Source: Wenzhouxiangellaceae bacterium (GTDB taxonomy: Bacteria; Pseudomonadota; Gammaproteobacteria; Xanthomonadales; Wenzhouxiangellaceae). Taken from it: a DNA stretch of 64,000 nt. The notes under the pieces were generated by a model, which saw only the letters and a program-made list of their open reading frames with translations, made no database searches and had not been told where the DNA came from. Below are positions 47,041 to 56,851 of this stretch, in pieces (positions within the stretch are counted from its first letter, which is position 1; every line of letters starts with the position of its first letter). The stretch covers positions 1 to 64,000 of the forward strand of contig JANQPN010000027.1 in the NCBI GenBank assembly GCA_028289455.1, given 5' to 3'. Position numbers and translations under genes: made by a program.

Positions 47041-47808
47041 ATGCAAATAGCACAAACCAAAGCGGTTATCTCCGGCGGTTTATCCGGCCTGGGTCTGGCG
47101 GTGGCCAGACATTTTGTCGCAGCTGGCGGCCAGGTGGTATTACTGGATATTAATGATTCAGCGGCGGCAGACGTTTTGGCGGAACTGGGCGAGCGCGCGC
47201 ACTTCATCCAGGCCGATGTCAGCAATGAGGCACAGATAGAGGCAGCGATGCTTGAAGCTGTCCAGCAAATGGGCGGGATCAATGCTGCTGTCAGTTGTGC
47301 CGGTATTCTCGGCCCGGGCCGGGTGCTGGGCAGAGAAGCACCCATGTCATTGGAGTATTTCAGTCGCACCATCAATGTTAATTTAATCGGCAGCTTTAAC
47401 CTGGCGAAGAGTGCGGCAGCTCAGATGCAGAAAAATGAGCCGGGTGAAGACGGTGAACGCGGCGTCATTATCAATACCGCGAGCGTGGCCGCTTACGAAG
47501 GCCAGATTGGTCAGGCTGCCTATTCAGCATCCAAGGGCGGGGTGGTCGGCATGACGCTGCCGATGGCGCGGGAGTTTACCCGTTTCGGAATCCGCGTAAT
47601 GACCATTGCACCGGGTGTGTTCCATACACCAATGGTAGATGGCATGCCGGCGGAAGTTCAGGCGGCACTGGGTGCGAAAATACCATTCCCGACACGCCTG
47701 GGTCAGCCCTCTGAATTCGCTGCGCTGGCCGGACACATTATTGAAAACCGGTATTTGAACGGAACAACCATAAGGCTGGATGGCGCAACCCGCCTGGAAC
47801 CTAAATAA
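47041..47808 (+). CDS. HSD17B10-type short-chain dehydrogenase
   Basis: The ATG at 47041 follows an AAAGGAC site and gives 255 residues. The Rossmann motif GGLSGLGLAVARHF, the active-site YSASKGG and the C-terminal ENRYLNGTTIRLDGATR match type II 3-hydroxyacyl-CoA dehydrogenases such as HSD17B10. These oxidise 3-hydroxy-2-methylbutyryl-CoA in isoleucine degradation and short 3-hydroxyacyl-CoAs. It is separated from the leucine cluster by the kinase/sigma pair, but both serve branched-chain catabolism. An upstream in-frame ATG at 46843 is unlikely. Confidence 0.88.
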   Translation: MQIAQTKAVISGGLSGLGLAVARHFVAAGGQVVLLDINDSAAADVLAELGERAHFIQADVSNEAQIEAAMLEAVQQMGGINAAVSCAGILGPGRVLGREAPMSLEYFSRTINVNLIGSFNLAKSAAAQMQKNEPGEDGERGVIINTASVAAYEGQIGQAAYSASKGGVVGMTLPMAREFTRFGIRVMTIAPGVFHTPMVDGMPAEVQAALGAKIPFPTRLGQPSEFAALAGHIIENRYLNGTTIRLDGATRLEPK

Positions 47809-47828
47809 GCCGCATCAGGAGACAACCC

Positions 47829-48236
47829 ATGGATACATTCAGCGCCATCCGCGATAGCGTGGCCGGACAATATGACTTGATCATTGATGAGCCTTTTTTA
47901 ATCGGCATCGAAGTCCCGATTCCTGAGCAGGGAAGGCGGCAAAGCGTCTTTCTGGCGGAAATCGAAGACCGCGCCGGCAAGCGCTTTTTGCGTATTGAAA
48001 CCATTGTTGCGCCGCTGGCCAATTTTGATGCGGAAAAATGCCTGAGATTGAACCTGATGCTGCGCGCCGGTTATCTGGCTGTTGGTGATCTGGATGGGAT
48101 GGCATATATCAAAATGTGCGAAAACATCAGTTACAGCATTTTGGATGACAGCAACATGCATAACATGATTGCCCGAATAGGTCGCATGGCTGATGAAATT
48201 GAAAATGTCCTGTCAGAAGGTGCAGATTTATCCTGA
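47829..48236 (+). CDS. YbjN-like / CesT-fold protein of unknown function
   Basis: The 135-residue acidic protein shows an alternating alpha/beta pattern like YbjN or type III secretion chaperone-like folds: LIIDEPFLIGIEVPI, then FLAEIEDRAGKRFLRIET and an amphipathic C-terminal helix. No catalytic motif is visible. It lies 20 bp after the dehydrogenase gene with a purine-rich CAGGAGACAA site before it, so the two may be co-transcribed. Confidence 0.5.
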   Translation: MDTFSAIRDSVAGQYDLIIDEPFLIGIEVPIPEQGRRQSVFLAEIEDRAGKRFLRIETIVAPLANFDAEKCLRLNLMLRAGYLAVGDLDGMAYIKMCENISYSILDDSNMHNMIARIGRMADEIENVLSEGADLS

Positions 48237-48304
48237 CCGGTGTCTGGATGATCAGGTTGAACGACAATAAGCCTGGAATTAGCCAAGAATAAGAACTAAA
48301 CGTT

Positions 48305-49138
48305 ATGCAAGAGTGGTTTAACAATATCGACTGGAACAACTGGCTGAATATCGGCATGCAGTACTGCGGCCGCATTTTGCTGGCACTGCTGATTTTTATT
48401 ATTGGCCGTAAGCTGATAAAAACACTGATGAAAGTGGTCGACCGGGTTTTGACCCGGAATGGCTATGACAATGTTTTTGTCAATTTTCTGGAAAATGTAG
48501 CTTCAGCGTTGTTGACGGTGGTGCTGGCGGTATTTGCACTACAGCAACTGGGCGTGCAGACCACCTCACTGGTAGCAATGCTGGGTGCAGCGGGCCTGGC
48601 CATTGGCCTAGCGCTGCAGGGATCGCTGAGCAACTTTGCCTCAGGTTTGATGATTCTTGCTCTGAAGCCATTTGAAGAAGGCGATTATGTGGCGGTTGCC
48701 GGAGGCGTTGAAGGTACGGTACAGACAGTGCGAATTTTCAGTACGGTATTAACCACACCTGATAACCGCCGGATCATTGTTCCCAATTCAATGATTACCA
48801 CCGATACAATGACCAATTTCACCACCATGGACCGGCGGCGCATCGACCTGACGATTGGTGTCAGTTATGCCGATGATCTGAAGGTGGCGCGTGCTGTATT
48901 GGAAAAGATCATCCAGGGGCATGAGAATATCCTCAAGGAACCTGAACCGGTGATCATGCTGGCTGAACTGGCCGACAGCAGTGTGAATTTTGCAGTGCGG
49001 CCCTGGGTGAAAACGGAGGATTACTGGAGCACGCGTGGCGATCTCCTGGAAAGCATCAAGCTTGAGCTGGAAGCTGCCGGCTGTTCCATCCCCTATCCAC
49101 AGCAAGATGTGCATCTGATCCAGGAACCTGCCGGTTGA
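48305..49138 (+). CDS. mscS: MscS-family mechanosensitive channel
   Basis: The 277-residue protein has three transmembrane helices (about residues 22-42, 58-80 and 88-112). Helix 3 is the pore helix with the AAGLAIGLALQGSLSNFASGLMI pattern at about residues 97-119. The beta domain begins PFEEGDYVAVAGGVEGTVQ, followed by a C-terminal alpha-beta domain. It opens under membrane tension to release solutes during hypo-osmotic shock. Size and motif match small-conductance MscS. Confidence 0.95.
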   Translation: MQEWFNNIDWNNWLNIGMQYCGRILLALLIFIIGRKLIKTLMKVVDRVLTRNGYDNVFVNFLENVASALLTVVLAVFALQQLGVQTTSLVAMLGAAGLAIGLALQGSLSNFASGLMILALKPFEEGDYVAVAGGVEGTVQTVRIFSTVLTTPDNRRIIVPNSMITTDTMTNFTTMDRRRIDLTIGVSYADDLKVARAVLEKIIQGHENILKEPEPVIMLAELADSSVNFAVRPWVKTEDYWSTRGDLLESIKLELEAAGCSIPYPQQDVHLIQEPAG

Positions 49139-49199
49139 CCGCAGCGACTGCTGACGGCAATCCAATACCAACAATCAGCCGGAACCGGAAGACCGGCTG

Positions 49200-50387
49200 A
49201 TGCCCGCCGTTCCCTATTGGCGGCTGGCGTCATTCTATGCATTTTATTACGCCGTCCTGGGCGCATTTTCGCCGTATTTCAGCCTGTATCTTGAACAACG
49301 GGGGTTAAGCCCCTGGTGGATCAGTGTGTTGATGTCCTTCTGGTATGTCACGCGGGTTTTTGTGCCCAGCCTGTGGGCTGCAGGCAGTGAACAATCGGGC
49401 CGGCCGGTAGTGTGGCTGCGGGCAGGAAGTCTGTTGACCGGACTGTCGTTGTTACTGTTCCTGCTCCCGCTGGGAGTGAGTGGGCTGATTGTGGCGATGC
49501 TGGGTTTCAGCATTATGATGAATGGCATTCTGCCGCAGTTTGAGGCACTGACACTCAGTCATCTAGGCAAGAAAACCAGCAGATACGGACGGATCAGACT
49601 GTGGGGGTCAGTCGGTTTCCTGCTGGTGGTTCTGCTGTACGGTCTGATTTTTCAACACTTGAGCTGGTATTGGCTGGTACCGCTGATGCTGCCGCTGGTA
49701 TTGCTGGTCTGGGTATCAGCACAAAGCAATGACTTTGCCGAGGATTATCATACTCAGGAAAAACCCGGGTGGGATGCAGTCAAAGCGATTTTGCAGCGCA
49801 GGCAGGTTAAAGTTTTTTTTCTGAGCGTACTGCTGATGCAGCTGTCGTTTGGGCCGTTTTATGTATTTTACTCTCTGTACCTGGAAAGGCATGGTTATCA
49901 GCCGTTTGTAATAGGCGCCTATTGGGCGGTGGGCGTGCTGGCGGAAATCATCATTCTCTTTTATGCACGCCACTGGCTGGCCCGGTTCAGCGCCACCCGG
50001 GTGGTGCAGTTCGCTTTATTGCTGGGGACGATTCGCTGGTTGCTGGTCGCCTGGTTTCCGGACCAACCGCTGCTGATGGCATTGGTGCAGGTTATTCATG
50101 CAATTAATTTCGGCGCGTTTTTCGCTGCCTGCATGGTGCTGGTTCAGCGCTTTTTCCCGGGCCGCTTAAGTGTGCACGGGCAGGGCATACTGTATGGTTT
50201 TAGTTCAGGCGCAGGTGGTGTTGCGGGGGCACTGCTGTCGGGTCTTATCTGGGAGGTTCATGGAGGTGCGGCCACTTTCGTGATGGCTGCAGCTGCCAGT
50301 ATGCTGGGCTTTTTGCTGTCGGTATGGTTTATTCGTCCGCGCAGAAACCGGTTACAACCACCCACTGCCTCTGCTGGCAACGCTTAA
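49200..50387 (+). CDS. Major facilitator superfamily transporter (HcaT-like)
   Basis: The 395-residue protein has twelve predicted membrane helices. Its N-terminal motif is YWRLASFYAFYYAVLGAFSPYFSLYLEQRGLS (residues 6-37). The G-x-x-x-R-x-x-G/R-like loop after helix 2 and the KTSRYGRIRLWGSVGF stretch near residue 120 belong to the MFS_1_like group. HcaT-type members carry phenylpropionate or nucleoside-like substrates. The true substrate is unknown. It starts 61 bp after the mechanosensitive channel gene. Confidence 0.85.
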   Translation: MPAVPYWRLASFYAFYYAVLGAFSPYFSLYLEQRGLSPWWISVLMSFWYVTRVFVPSLWAAGSEQSGRPVVWLRAGSLLTGLSLLLFLLPLGVSGLIVAMLGFSIMMNGILPQFEALTLSHLGKKTSRYGRIRLWGSVGFLLVVLLYGLIFQHLSWYWLVPLMLPLVLLVWVSAQSNDFAEDYHTQEKPGWDAVKAILQRRQVKVFFLSVLLMQLSFGPFYVFYSLYLERHGYQPFVIGAYWAVGVLAEIIILFYARHWLARFSATRVVQFALLLGTIRWLLVAWFPDQPLLMALVQVIHAINFGAFFAACMVLVQRFFPGRLSVHGQGILYGFSSGAGGVAGALLSGLIWEVHGGAATFVMAAAASMLGFLLSVWFIRPRRNRLQPPTASAGNA

Positions 50388-50421
50388 CGGTTTGATGTGC
50401 AGATCATTTATGCCGGCCGGG

Positions 50422-51504
50422 TTAACTGGCCAATTCCGCCAGCAGTTCCGTCTGATGTTCCTGCTGCAGCGGCTGGATTAACTGTTCCAGATCGCCGGTG
50501 AGTATTTCGTCCAACTTATACAGAGTCAGATTAATCCGGTGGTCGGTCACCCGCCCCTGCGGGTAATTGTAGGTGCGGATTCGCTGTGAGCGGTCTCCGC
50601 TGCCGACCTGCAGCTTGCGATCCTGTGCCTGAGCGCTGCGCTGCTCTTCCTGTTCTATTTCCAGCATTCTGGCGGACAGCAGGCCCATGGCTTTGGCACG
50701 GTTTTTGTGCTGCGACCGCTCATCCTGACATTCAACCACAATCCCGCTGGGCAGGTGGGTGATACGGACTGCAGAATCGGTTTTATTCACATGCTGGCCA
50801 CCGGCGCCGGATGCACGGTAGGTATCGATGCGCAGGTCTGCCGGATTGATATCAACCTCATCAATGGATTCCACTTCAGGCAAAATGGCAACGGTGCAGG
50901 CAGAAGTGTGGATACGGCCCTGGGACTCAGTCTCCGGCACCCGCTGGACCCGGTGCGTTCCGGATTCAAATTTCAGTTGTGAATAGGCTGCCTGGCCCTT
51001 GACCAATGCAATCACTTCCTTAAAGCCGCCGTGTTCACCGTCACTCTGGCTGATCAGTTCAATCTGCCAGCCGCGTGACTCCGCGAAGCGCAGATACATC
51101 CGGAATAAATCTCCGGCGAATATGGCCGCCTCATCGCCACCGGTACCGGCGCGAACTTCCAGGAAAACATTGCGGTCATCATTGGGGTCTTTGGGCAGCA
51201 GTAATATCTGCAACTGGTGCTCAAGCTGTTCTATCTGCTGCTGATTCTGTTCGATTTCATCTTCGGCCAGCTCCTTCATCTCAGCATCATCGGTATCCAG
51301 CATGTCACGGGCGGCATGCAGATCATCATTGGCCTGCTGCCACTGGCGATAGACCGATACCACCGGCTCCAGCTGACCGTATTCACGAGACAAAGCCTGA
51401 AACTTCTGGCTGTCATTGGCTGCGTCCGGCTCAGCCATCAGCATGGTGACTTCCTGCAGGCGTTCCTGTACCTGATCCAGGCGGGTTTGAATACTATTCA
51501 GCAT
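50422..51504 (-). CDS. prfA: Peptide chain release factor 1
   Basis: The ATG at 51504 gives 360 residues; the longer frame extends into hemA and is not used. The stop-codon-recognition segment reads VPETESQGR (PxT motif) and the GGQ motif in [15 protein letters not shown] is present. It recognises UAA and UAG and triggers peptide release. It overlaps the end of hemA by 11 bp and follows it in the conserved hemA-prfA order. No prmC (hemK) follows in this orientation. Confidence 0.97.
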   Translation of the reverse strand: MLNSIQTRLDQVQERLQEVTMLMAEPDAANDSQKFQALSREYGQLEPVVSVYRQWQQANDDLHAARDMLDTDDAEMKELAEDEIEQNQQQIEQLEHQLQILLLPKDPNDDRNVFLEVRAGTGGDEAAIFAGDLFRMYLRFAESRGWQIELISQSDGEHGGFKEVIALVKGQAAYSQLKFESGTHRVQRVPETESQGRIHTSACTVAILPEVESIDEVDINPADLRIDTYRASGAGGQHVNKTDSAVRITHLPSGIVVECQDERSQHKNRAKAMGLLSARMLEIEQEEQRSAQAQDRKLQVGSGDRSQRIRTYNYPQGRVTDHRINLTLYKLDEILTGDLEQLIQPLQQEHQTELLAELAS

Positions 51505-52891
51505 GTCGTTTGTTATCTGGTGATGAAGAAAATTGATCAGTTGGCAGATCGTCATCGGCGGCTGATTGTGAGTCAGCTTCCGGTTCGGCAAACAAGTCTT
51601 GCAATTGCTGAGCCTGTTCCAGCTCTCCCTGCATTATGATTTGGCGCAGTCTGGTGGTGGGCAGGTGCAATAACCGCCGTGTCAGCTGGTGAGCCAGCTG
51701 TTCCACAACATCATCCGGCGATTGTCCTTTGGCCAGTTGCTGGCGGGCCTGAGCCAGTGCCTGTTGAGCATGCCGGTCGGCCTGTTGCCGGAAGCGCTGC
51801 AACATCGAAGAAGCCTGACGCAGGTTAAGCCATTGGTCGAATGCATTGACTTCCCGGGTAACAATCTGTTCCGCTTCAGCGGCAGCGGCGGCGCGCTGCT
51901 GCCGATTGCTGTTCAAGACGGTGGTCAGATCGTCAATGCTGTACAGATATACATCACGTAATTGACTGACTTTTGAATCAATGTCTCTGGGCACTGCAAT
52001 ATCCACCATCAGCATGGGCTGCTGGCGGCGCAGTTTGAGTGCCTGTTTGACCATGGCCTGATCTATCAGCGCATGCTGGCTGGCAGTACTGGTAATTACA
52101 ATGTCGGCCTGATGCAGATGGTCCGGCAGCTGTTCCAATGACAAGGCATCCACTGTCACCGGCGGGTTATCGTCCTGTTGCCGGATAGTATCAGCCAATC
52201 GCTGTGCCCCTGCAGGGCTGCGGTTGGCAATCAGCAGTTGCTGAACCGGATATCCGGAAAAATGCTGGGCACATAATTCGATCATTTCGCCGGCACCGAC
52301 CAGCAGGACATTGCAGAACTGTAAATCGCTGAAAATCTGCCGGGCAAGATTTAGCACTGCAAAGGGTACCGTTACAGGATGTTGACCCAGTTTGGTTTCG
52401 CTGCGAATGGCTTTGGCGCAGGCAAATGCCTGCTGAAAAAGCCGATCCAGCACCGGTCCAAGTACAGCACGCTGGCCTGAAACGGATATGTCTGCCGAGG
52501 TGGCATGTGCGCGTTTTACCTGTCCTCCGATCTGGGGTTCGCCCAGTACCAACGAGTCCAGACCGGCACTCACACGCATTAATTGGCTGACAGCCTGCAA
52601 GCCTGGATAACGCTGGAACCGATCGGCATATGAATCCCGTAACTGATGCCACTGATGCAGCCAATCCAGCAGCTGTTCGGTGTGATCAACTGCCTGTGAA
52701 TGATCGGTGCTGCTGCTGCCGGCATAGATTTCCACCCGGTTGCAGGTATTGATGATCACTGCTTCATCAATGCCGGGCAGCTCACAGATGGACATCAGCG
52801 CCTGAGGCAATTCCTGTTCCTGGAACGCAAACTGTTCGCGAATGTCTACTGGGGCATGGTGATGGCTGATGCCAACAGCAAAGATGGCCAT
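51494..52891 (-). CDS. hemA: Glutamyl-tRNA reductase
   Basis: The 465-residue protein has the catalytic Cys50 in [12 protein letters not shown], the NADPH-binding segment [17 protein letters not shown] and the C-terminal helical dimerisation domain. It reduces Glu-tRNA-Glu to glutamate-1-semialdehyde, the first step of tetrapyrrole synthesis. The start ATG at 52891 is followed by the conserved [13 protein letters not shown]. It overlaps prfA by 11 bp and is divergent from the TPR lipoprotein gene. Confidence 0.97.
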   Translation of the reverse strand: MAIFAVGISHHHAPVDIREQFAFQEQELPQALMSICELPGIDEAVIINTCNRVEIYAGSSSTDHSQAVDHTEQLLDWLHQWHQLRDSYADRFQRYPGLQAVSQLMRVSAGLDSLVLGEPQIGGQVKRAHATSADISVSGQRAVLGPVLDRLFQQAFACAKAIRSETKLGQHPVTVPFAVLNLARQIFSDLQFCNVLLVGAGEMIELCAQHFSGYPVQQLLIANRSPAGAQRLADTIRQQDDNPPVTVDALSLEQLPDHLHQADIVITSTASQHALIDQAMVKQALKLRRQQPMLMVDIAVPRDIDSKVSQLRDVYLYSIDDLTTVLNSNRQQRAAAAAEAEQIVTREVNAFDQWLNLRQASSMLQRFRQQADRHAQQALAQARQQLAKGQSPDDVVEQLAHQLTRRLLHLPTTRLRQIIMQGELEQAQQLQDLFAEPEADSQSAADDDLPTDQFSSSPDNKRHAE

Positions 52892-53041
52892 AAATGGTAT
52901 ACCTGGACAGCTAACGCGGGATAATCGCGCTGATTTGCGAATGAGCGTTGTTGGCGAGGTTGAGCATATGTTTGTAAATTGGTCAGGTTCGCCTAATAAT
53001 TCAATGTATACCGGTTTTTAGAATCAAGCATGTAGGATTCC

Positions 53042-54934
53042 ATGAAGATATCCAATTATCCAATAATTTACGCATTCGATCTATCCCCAGGGCGTTTTCG
53101 CCGGCTGGCAGTGCTGATTGCATTGCTGCTGGGGTTGTCCGGCTGCGCGCATAATCAACAGACGGCGGACACTGCCGACAGTGGCTCCGCCGCGATATCC
53201 GATACCCAAGCGGAGACTGAACTGCTGTTGCAGCAGATTCCTCCCCAGGTTGCGGAGAATATCGGTTTGCAGGAACCACAGACAGACCCGGAAGTTATCG
53301 AACACGTGCTGGCTGGCGAGTTTCTGGGTGGACAGGGCGACCTGGCTGGAGCAGCCGAAGAATACGCCCAGGCTGCGGCGATTTCAGATGATGTGCAAAT
53401 TGCCGATCGGGCTACCCGCATAGCTTTGCAGGCTCAGGCATGGGAAGCGGTGGTCAGCAGCGCGCAGCGCTGGATATCACTGAGTGACGGCCATCATGAA
53501 GCATTGCAGGCGCTGGCGATAGCCCAGTTGGAACTGAATCAGCCGGATCAGGTTATTGAAACCTTATCTCAATTGATAGTCAGCAGCGAGCCGCGTTCGC
53601 GCGGCTGGCAGCAGGCCGGTTCGGTTTTGGCCAACACTGAAGATACCGAGCTGGCTAATGAACTGCTGTTGAGGCTGGTTAATCGCGATGATCTGGGTGA
53701 CAGTGCTGACGGGTTTTACGGTCAAAGTGTGATGGCCTGGCGCCTGGGGGATATTGAGCGTGCCAAGGCACTGGCGTTGCAGGCGGCTGAAAACACCCGG
53801 CGGCTGGATATCCTGGAGTGGGCAGCACAAATTGCATTCGCAGCAGATGATGCAGAATCCTCAGTGGCAGCCTATCGGCGTGCGCTGGAAATTGCCCCGC
53901 GGGACAGGGATTTAACTCTGGCGCTGGCCGAGGTGCAACAACGCGACGGACAAACACAGGCAGCTCTGGAAAGTCTGCGGACTTTGGGTAACAGCACGGA
54001 AGCACTGTACACCAGAGCTGCTTATCAGCTGGAAGATGGTAACCGTGATGCAGCCGAGGGGCTGTACCGTCAGTTATCCGAACTGACCGTTATTCCGGTT
54101 GGGCAGGAAGCGGCCGGTCGTAACTATGACCCCAGTATTGCGCACAGCATAGAAATGCCTGCCAGCCCGTTGGTGGTGCATGCTTTTTATACCGGGCAGC
54201 TGGCCGAACAGCTGGATTACAACCAGCAGGCGTTGGAATGGTATCTGCAGGCTGACGGTGGAGAGTATGCAACACCGGCAACATTGCGGGCAGCATCATT
54301 ATTGGCAGAGCTGGACAGGATAGAGGATGCCCAGGAACTGCTTCAGCCGTTGCAGAACAGCGATGACGAGGACACTGTAGTGAATGCCTTTATCAGCGAA
54401 AGCGGTTTGCTGCAGAATGCCGGTTTGCCGGATCAGGCGGTACAGCGGCTGACAGTTGCTCTGGGGCGTTTATCCAGCAATATGGACTTGCTGTATGCCC
54501 GGTCACTGGCCGCAGCTGCGAATAAGGATGTGGACTTGGCTGAGCAGGATCTGCGCCGCGTAATCCGGGAAAATCCGAATAATGCGGCTGCCCTGAATGC
54601 ACTCGGATACACCCTGACCGATCTGACTGACCGGCACGATGAAGCATTATCGCTGATTCAAAAAGCGTTGGAGCTGAACCCAACCGATGCAGCTACGCTG
54701 GACAGCATGGGCTGGGTCAAATACCGTCTTGGTGAACTGAATGAAGCAGAAGATTTTCTGCGACAGGCATTTGCTCTGGATGACAATCCGGAAATCGGTG
54801 CACACCTCGGCGAAGTGTTGTGGCAGCTGGGATCACGGGATGAAGCCAGGGAAATATGGCAACAGGCTGCTACCCAGGATCCGCAGCACATTGTGCTGGT
54901 TACAACATTACAGCGTCTGGACGTCATTCTGTAA
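53042..54934 (+). CDS. TPR-repeat lipoprotein
   Basis: An N-terminal signal with lipobox LSGC (Cys35) anchors a 630-residue protein made of TPR units; the repeat spacing (A/G at 8 and 20, P at 32) is visible, for example EYAQAAAISDDVQ, ALELNPTDAATLDSMGW and LGEVLWQLGSRDEAREIW. TPR arrays form protein-interaction surfaces. Its location between hemA and lolB is common in Gammaproteobacteria, where this kind of protein is linked to the outer-membrane/lipoprotein system. Its stop overlaps the lolB ATG by 1 bp. Confidence 0.88.
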   Translation: MKISNYPIIYAFDLSPGRFRRLAVLIALLLGLSGCAHNQQTADTADSGSAAISDTQAETELLLQQIPPQVAENIGLQEPQTDPEVIEHVLAGEFLGGQGDLAGAAEEYAQAAAISDDVQIADRATRIALQAQAWEAVVSSAQRWISLSDGHHEALQALAIAQLELNQPDQVIETLSQLIVSSEPRSRGWQQAGSVLANTEDTELANELLLRLVNRDDLGDSADGFYGQSVMAWRLGDIERAKALALQAAENTRRLDILEWAAQIAFAADDAESSVAAYRRALEIAPRDRDLTLALAEVQQRDGQTQAALESLRTLGNSTEALYTRAAYQLEDGNRDAAEGLYRQLSELTVIPVGQEAAGRNYDPSIAHSIEMPASPLVVHAFYTGQLAEQLDYNQQALEWYLQADGGEYATPATLRAASLLAELDRIEDAQELLQPLQNSDDEDTVVNAFISESGLLQNAGLPDQAVQRLTVALGRLSSNMDLLYARSLAAAANKDVDLAEQDLRRVIRENPNNAAALNALGYTLTDLTDRHDEALSLIQKALELNPTDAATLDSMGWVKYRLGELNEAEDFLRQAFALDDNPEIGAHLGEVLWQLGSRDEAREIWQQAATQDPQHIVLVTTLQRLDVIL

Positions 54935-55542
54935 TGGCGGTAGTTTCCGCAGGCAGGCTGTCAGCTGTCTGCCTGCTGCTGGTGCTCAGTGCGTGCCGTG
55001 GGGTGCCGGAGCGCGCTGAGGGTGAGTCCAGCTGGCTGCAGCAGCGCCAGCTGTTTTTCAGCGAGCATCCTGACTGGCAGGCTTCCGGCCGGATGGCAAT
55101 ACGCGATGGCAACAAAGGCATCAGCGTGAATTTCGACTGGATCAATGACAACCGTAATTTGGAGTTGAGGCTGCGCACCAGCGGTGGGCGCTGGGTCATG
55201 CTGGCCGAGCCTGGATTCGCACAGCTGGAAGGTACACGAATCGGCCTGCTGCAGGCGGATTCGCCAGAGCCGCTGGCCGAACAGGCGCTGGGCTGGTCAG
55301 TGCCGGTTTCCTATCTGCAGGACTGGTTGCGGGCGTTGCCGGCTCCGGATGGCGCCAGGCTGAAATACGCCAGTGACGGCAGCGTACTGGAAATCAACCA
55401 TGAAGAGTGGCAGATCAGCTATCAAAAATATACAACAGTGGAATCGCAGGGCAGTACCGACAGTGTATTGTTGCCCAGCCGGCTGGATGCCAGTAAAGGA
55501 CAATATGTCATCAAAGTGCTGATTTCCGACTGGCAATTGTAA
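54934..55542 (+). CDS. lolB: Outer-membrane lipoprotein receptor LolB
   Basis: The ATG at 54934 overlaps the stop of the TPR lipoprotein gene (TAATG) and gives a 202-residue lipoprotein with lipobox LSAC (Cys21). The mature region contains the LolB signature: ASGRMAIRDGNKGISVNFDW at about residues 54-73. It also has a hydrophobic beta-barrel pattern and the conserved LEQALGW-like segment. LolB receives lipoproteins from LolA and inserts them into the outer membrane. It depends on mature triacylated lipoproteins, which ties it to the DUF4105/Lnb-like protein at 15341. Confidence 0.9.
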   Translation: MAVVSAGRLSAVCLLLVLSACRGVPERAEGESSWLQQRQLFFSEHPDWQASGRMAIRDGNKGISVNFDWINDNRNLELRLRTSGGRWVMLAEPGFAQLEGTRIGLLQADSPEPLAEQALGWSVPVSYLQDWLRALPAPDGARLKYASDGSVLEINHEEWQISYQKYTTVESQGSTDSVLLPSRLDASKGQYVIKVLISDWQL

Positions 55543-55580
55543 AATTGTTACAAAAAAATGCATTCATTGCCGATGTAAGG

Positions 55581-55609
55581 GTGCAAATCACTGCACGAAT
55601 GCCTATAAT
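55581..55609 (+). promoter_or_regulatory. Candidate promoter of tRNA-Gln
   Basis: A perfect TATAAT at 55604-55609 lies about 87 bp upstream of the tRNA. The best -35 candidate 17 bases upstream is GTGCAA, a weak match. The region also holds a T-poor GC-containing discriminator. Transcription probably runs through the tRNA into prs. Confidence 0.5.
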
Positions 55610-55695
55610 GCGCCACGCGCTGATCATACGAACCCGGCAGGCATTTGGCCTGATGGATTTCAGGTTGTAAAATTAAGCAGACCAGGATCAGCTAC

Positions 55696-55771
55696 TGGGA
55701 CGTAGCCAAGTGGTTAAGGCACGGGGTTTTGATCCCCGCATGCGTAGGTTCGAATCCTACCGTCCCAGCCA
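55696..55771 (+). tRNA. tRNA-Gln(UUG)
   Basis: Acceptor strands TGGGACG and CGTCCCA pair perfectly, with discriminator G and encoded CCA. The D arm contains AGCCAAGTGGTTAAGG and the T arm GTAGGTTCGAATCCTAC. The anticodon loop TTTTGAT places TTG as the anticodon, with a CGGGG/CCCCG stem, so it reads CAA and CAG glutamine codons. Confidence 0.97.
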
Positions 55772-55813
55772 TTTTCCCTTCGTAACGCAACTTGAGACGG
55801 CAGGTAATGCGAT

Positions 55814-56767
55814 ATGGCTAGCAGCGGCATCATGTGCTTCACCGGTACGGCTAACCCTAAACTGGCGCAAGCCATTGTGGCCACGCTCGGCATACCCATG
55901 GGCAGTGCCAATGTAAGCCGTTTCAGCGATGGCGAGGTGGCAGTCGAGATTACTGAAAATGTCCGTGGCCGTGATGTCTATATCATCCAGCCCACCTGCG
56001 CGCCTGCTGCTGAAAACCTAATGGAGCTGCTGGTCATGACCGATGCGATTAAACGTGCATCGGCTGCTCGGGTAACTGCCATGATTCCATATTTCGGTTA
56101 TGCCCGTCAGGATCGGCGGCCACGCTCTTCACGCGTGCCGATTACTGCCAAAGTGGCAGCCAATATGATCAATGCCGCTGGTGTTGACCGATTGGTAACT
56201 GTCGATCTGCATGCTGATCAGATTCAGGGCTTTTTCGATATTCCGGTGGATAATGTCTATGCATCGCCGTTAACGCTGGCAGATATCTGGCAGCGGCAGA
56301 TGCGCCATGATTTAATTGTGGTGGCACCGGATGTCGGTGGCGTATTGCGTGCCCGTGCTATCGCAAAACGCCTGAGCGCAGACCTGGCTATTATCGACAA
56401 ACGCCGCCCACGGGCCAACGAAGCTACAGTGATGAATCTGATCGGTGACGTTCAGGATAAATGCTGTGTGCTGGTTGATGACATGGTGGATACCGCCGGC
56501 ACATTATGTGCAGCAGCCGGTGCGTTGAAGGATCACGGAGCCGTCAAAGTGGTTGCCTATTGTGTGCACCCGGTGCTTTCCGGAAAAGCCATTGAAAACA
56601 TTACCGCTTCTCGAATTGATGAGCTGGTGGTGACCGATACCATTCCGCTGTCCGAGGAGGCTCAGGCCTGCGGTAGAATTCGTCAACTCAGTGTGGCGCA
56701 GCTGCTGGCGGAAACCATCAGGCGAATGTCGGAAGGTGAGTCGGTCAGCTCTTTGTATGTAGACTGA
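55814..56767 (+). CDS. prs: Ribose-phosphate pyrophosphokinase
   Basis: The 317-residue protein has the PRPP-binding motif [12 protein letters not shown] and the catalytic flexible loop [14 protein letters not shown]. The metal-binding [11 protein letters not shown] segment is also present. It makes PRPP from ribose 5-phosphate and ATP. The start is the ATG at 55814, 42 bp after tRNA-Gln. In most Gammaproteobacteria ispE lies between lolB and the tRNA; here that gene is absent. Confidence 0.97.
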   Translation: MASSGIMCFTGTANPKLAQAIVATLGIPMGSANVSRFSDGEVAVEITENVRGRDVYIIQPTCAPAAENLMELLVMTDAIKRASAARVTAMIPYFGYARQDRRPRSSRVPITAKVAANMINAAGVDRLVTVDLHADQIQGFFDIPVDNVYASPLTLADIWQRQMRHDLIVVAPDVGGVLRARAIAKRLSADLAIIDKRRPRANEATVMNLIGDVQDKCCVLVDDMVDTAGTLCAAAGALKDHGAVKVVAYCVHPVLSGKAIENITASRIDELVVTDTIPLSEEAQACGRIRQLSVAQLLAETIRRMSEGESVSSLYVD

Positions 56768-56789
56768 CTCAAACTGCTGTCAGTTTTTT
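56763..56789 (+). terminator. Probable terminator after prs
   Basis: A 6-bp inverted repeat (ACTGAC with GTCAGT, and a nested AAACTG/CAGTTT) overlaps the stop and is followed by six T residues. The stem is short, so strength is uncertain. Confidence 0.55.
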
Positions 56790-56851
56790 AAACTTCATTG
56801 TTGTTGGTTAACGGGGATTGATTATTCCCTGTAGCTCAGTTCCTGGGATTT

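Noticed and set aside
55543..55813. Possible hidden ispE in the lolB-prs gap
   Set aside because: Only 271 bp are available, most of which is tRNA and leader; ispE needs about 850 bp.
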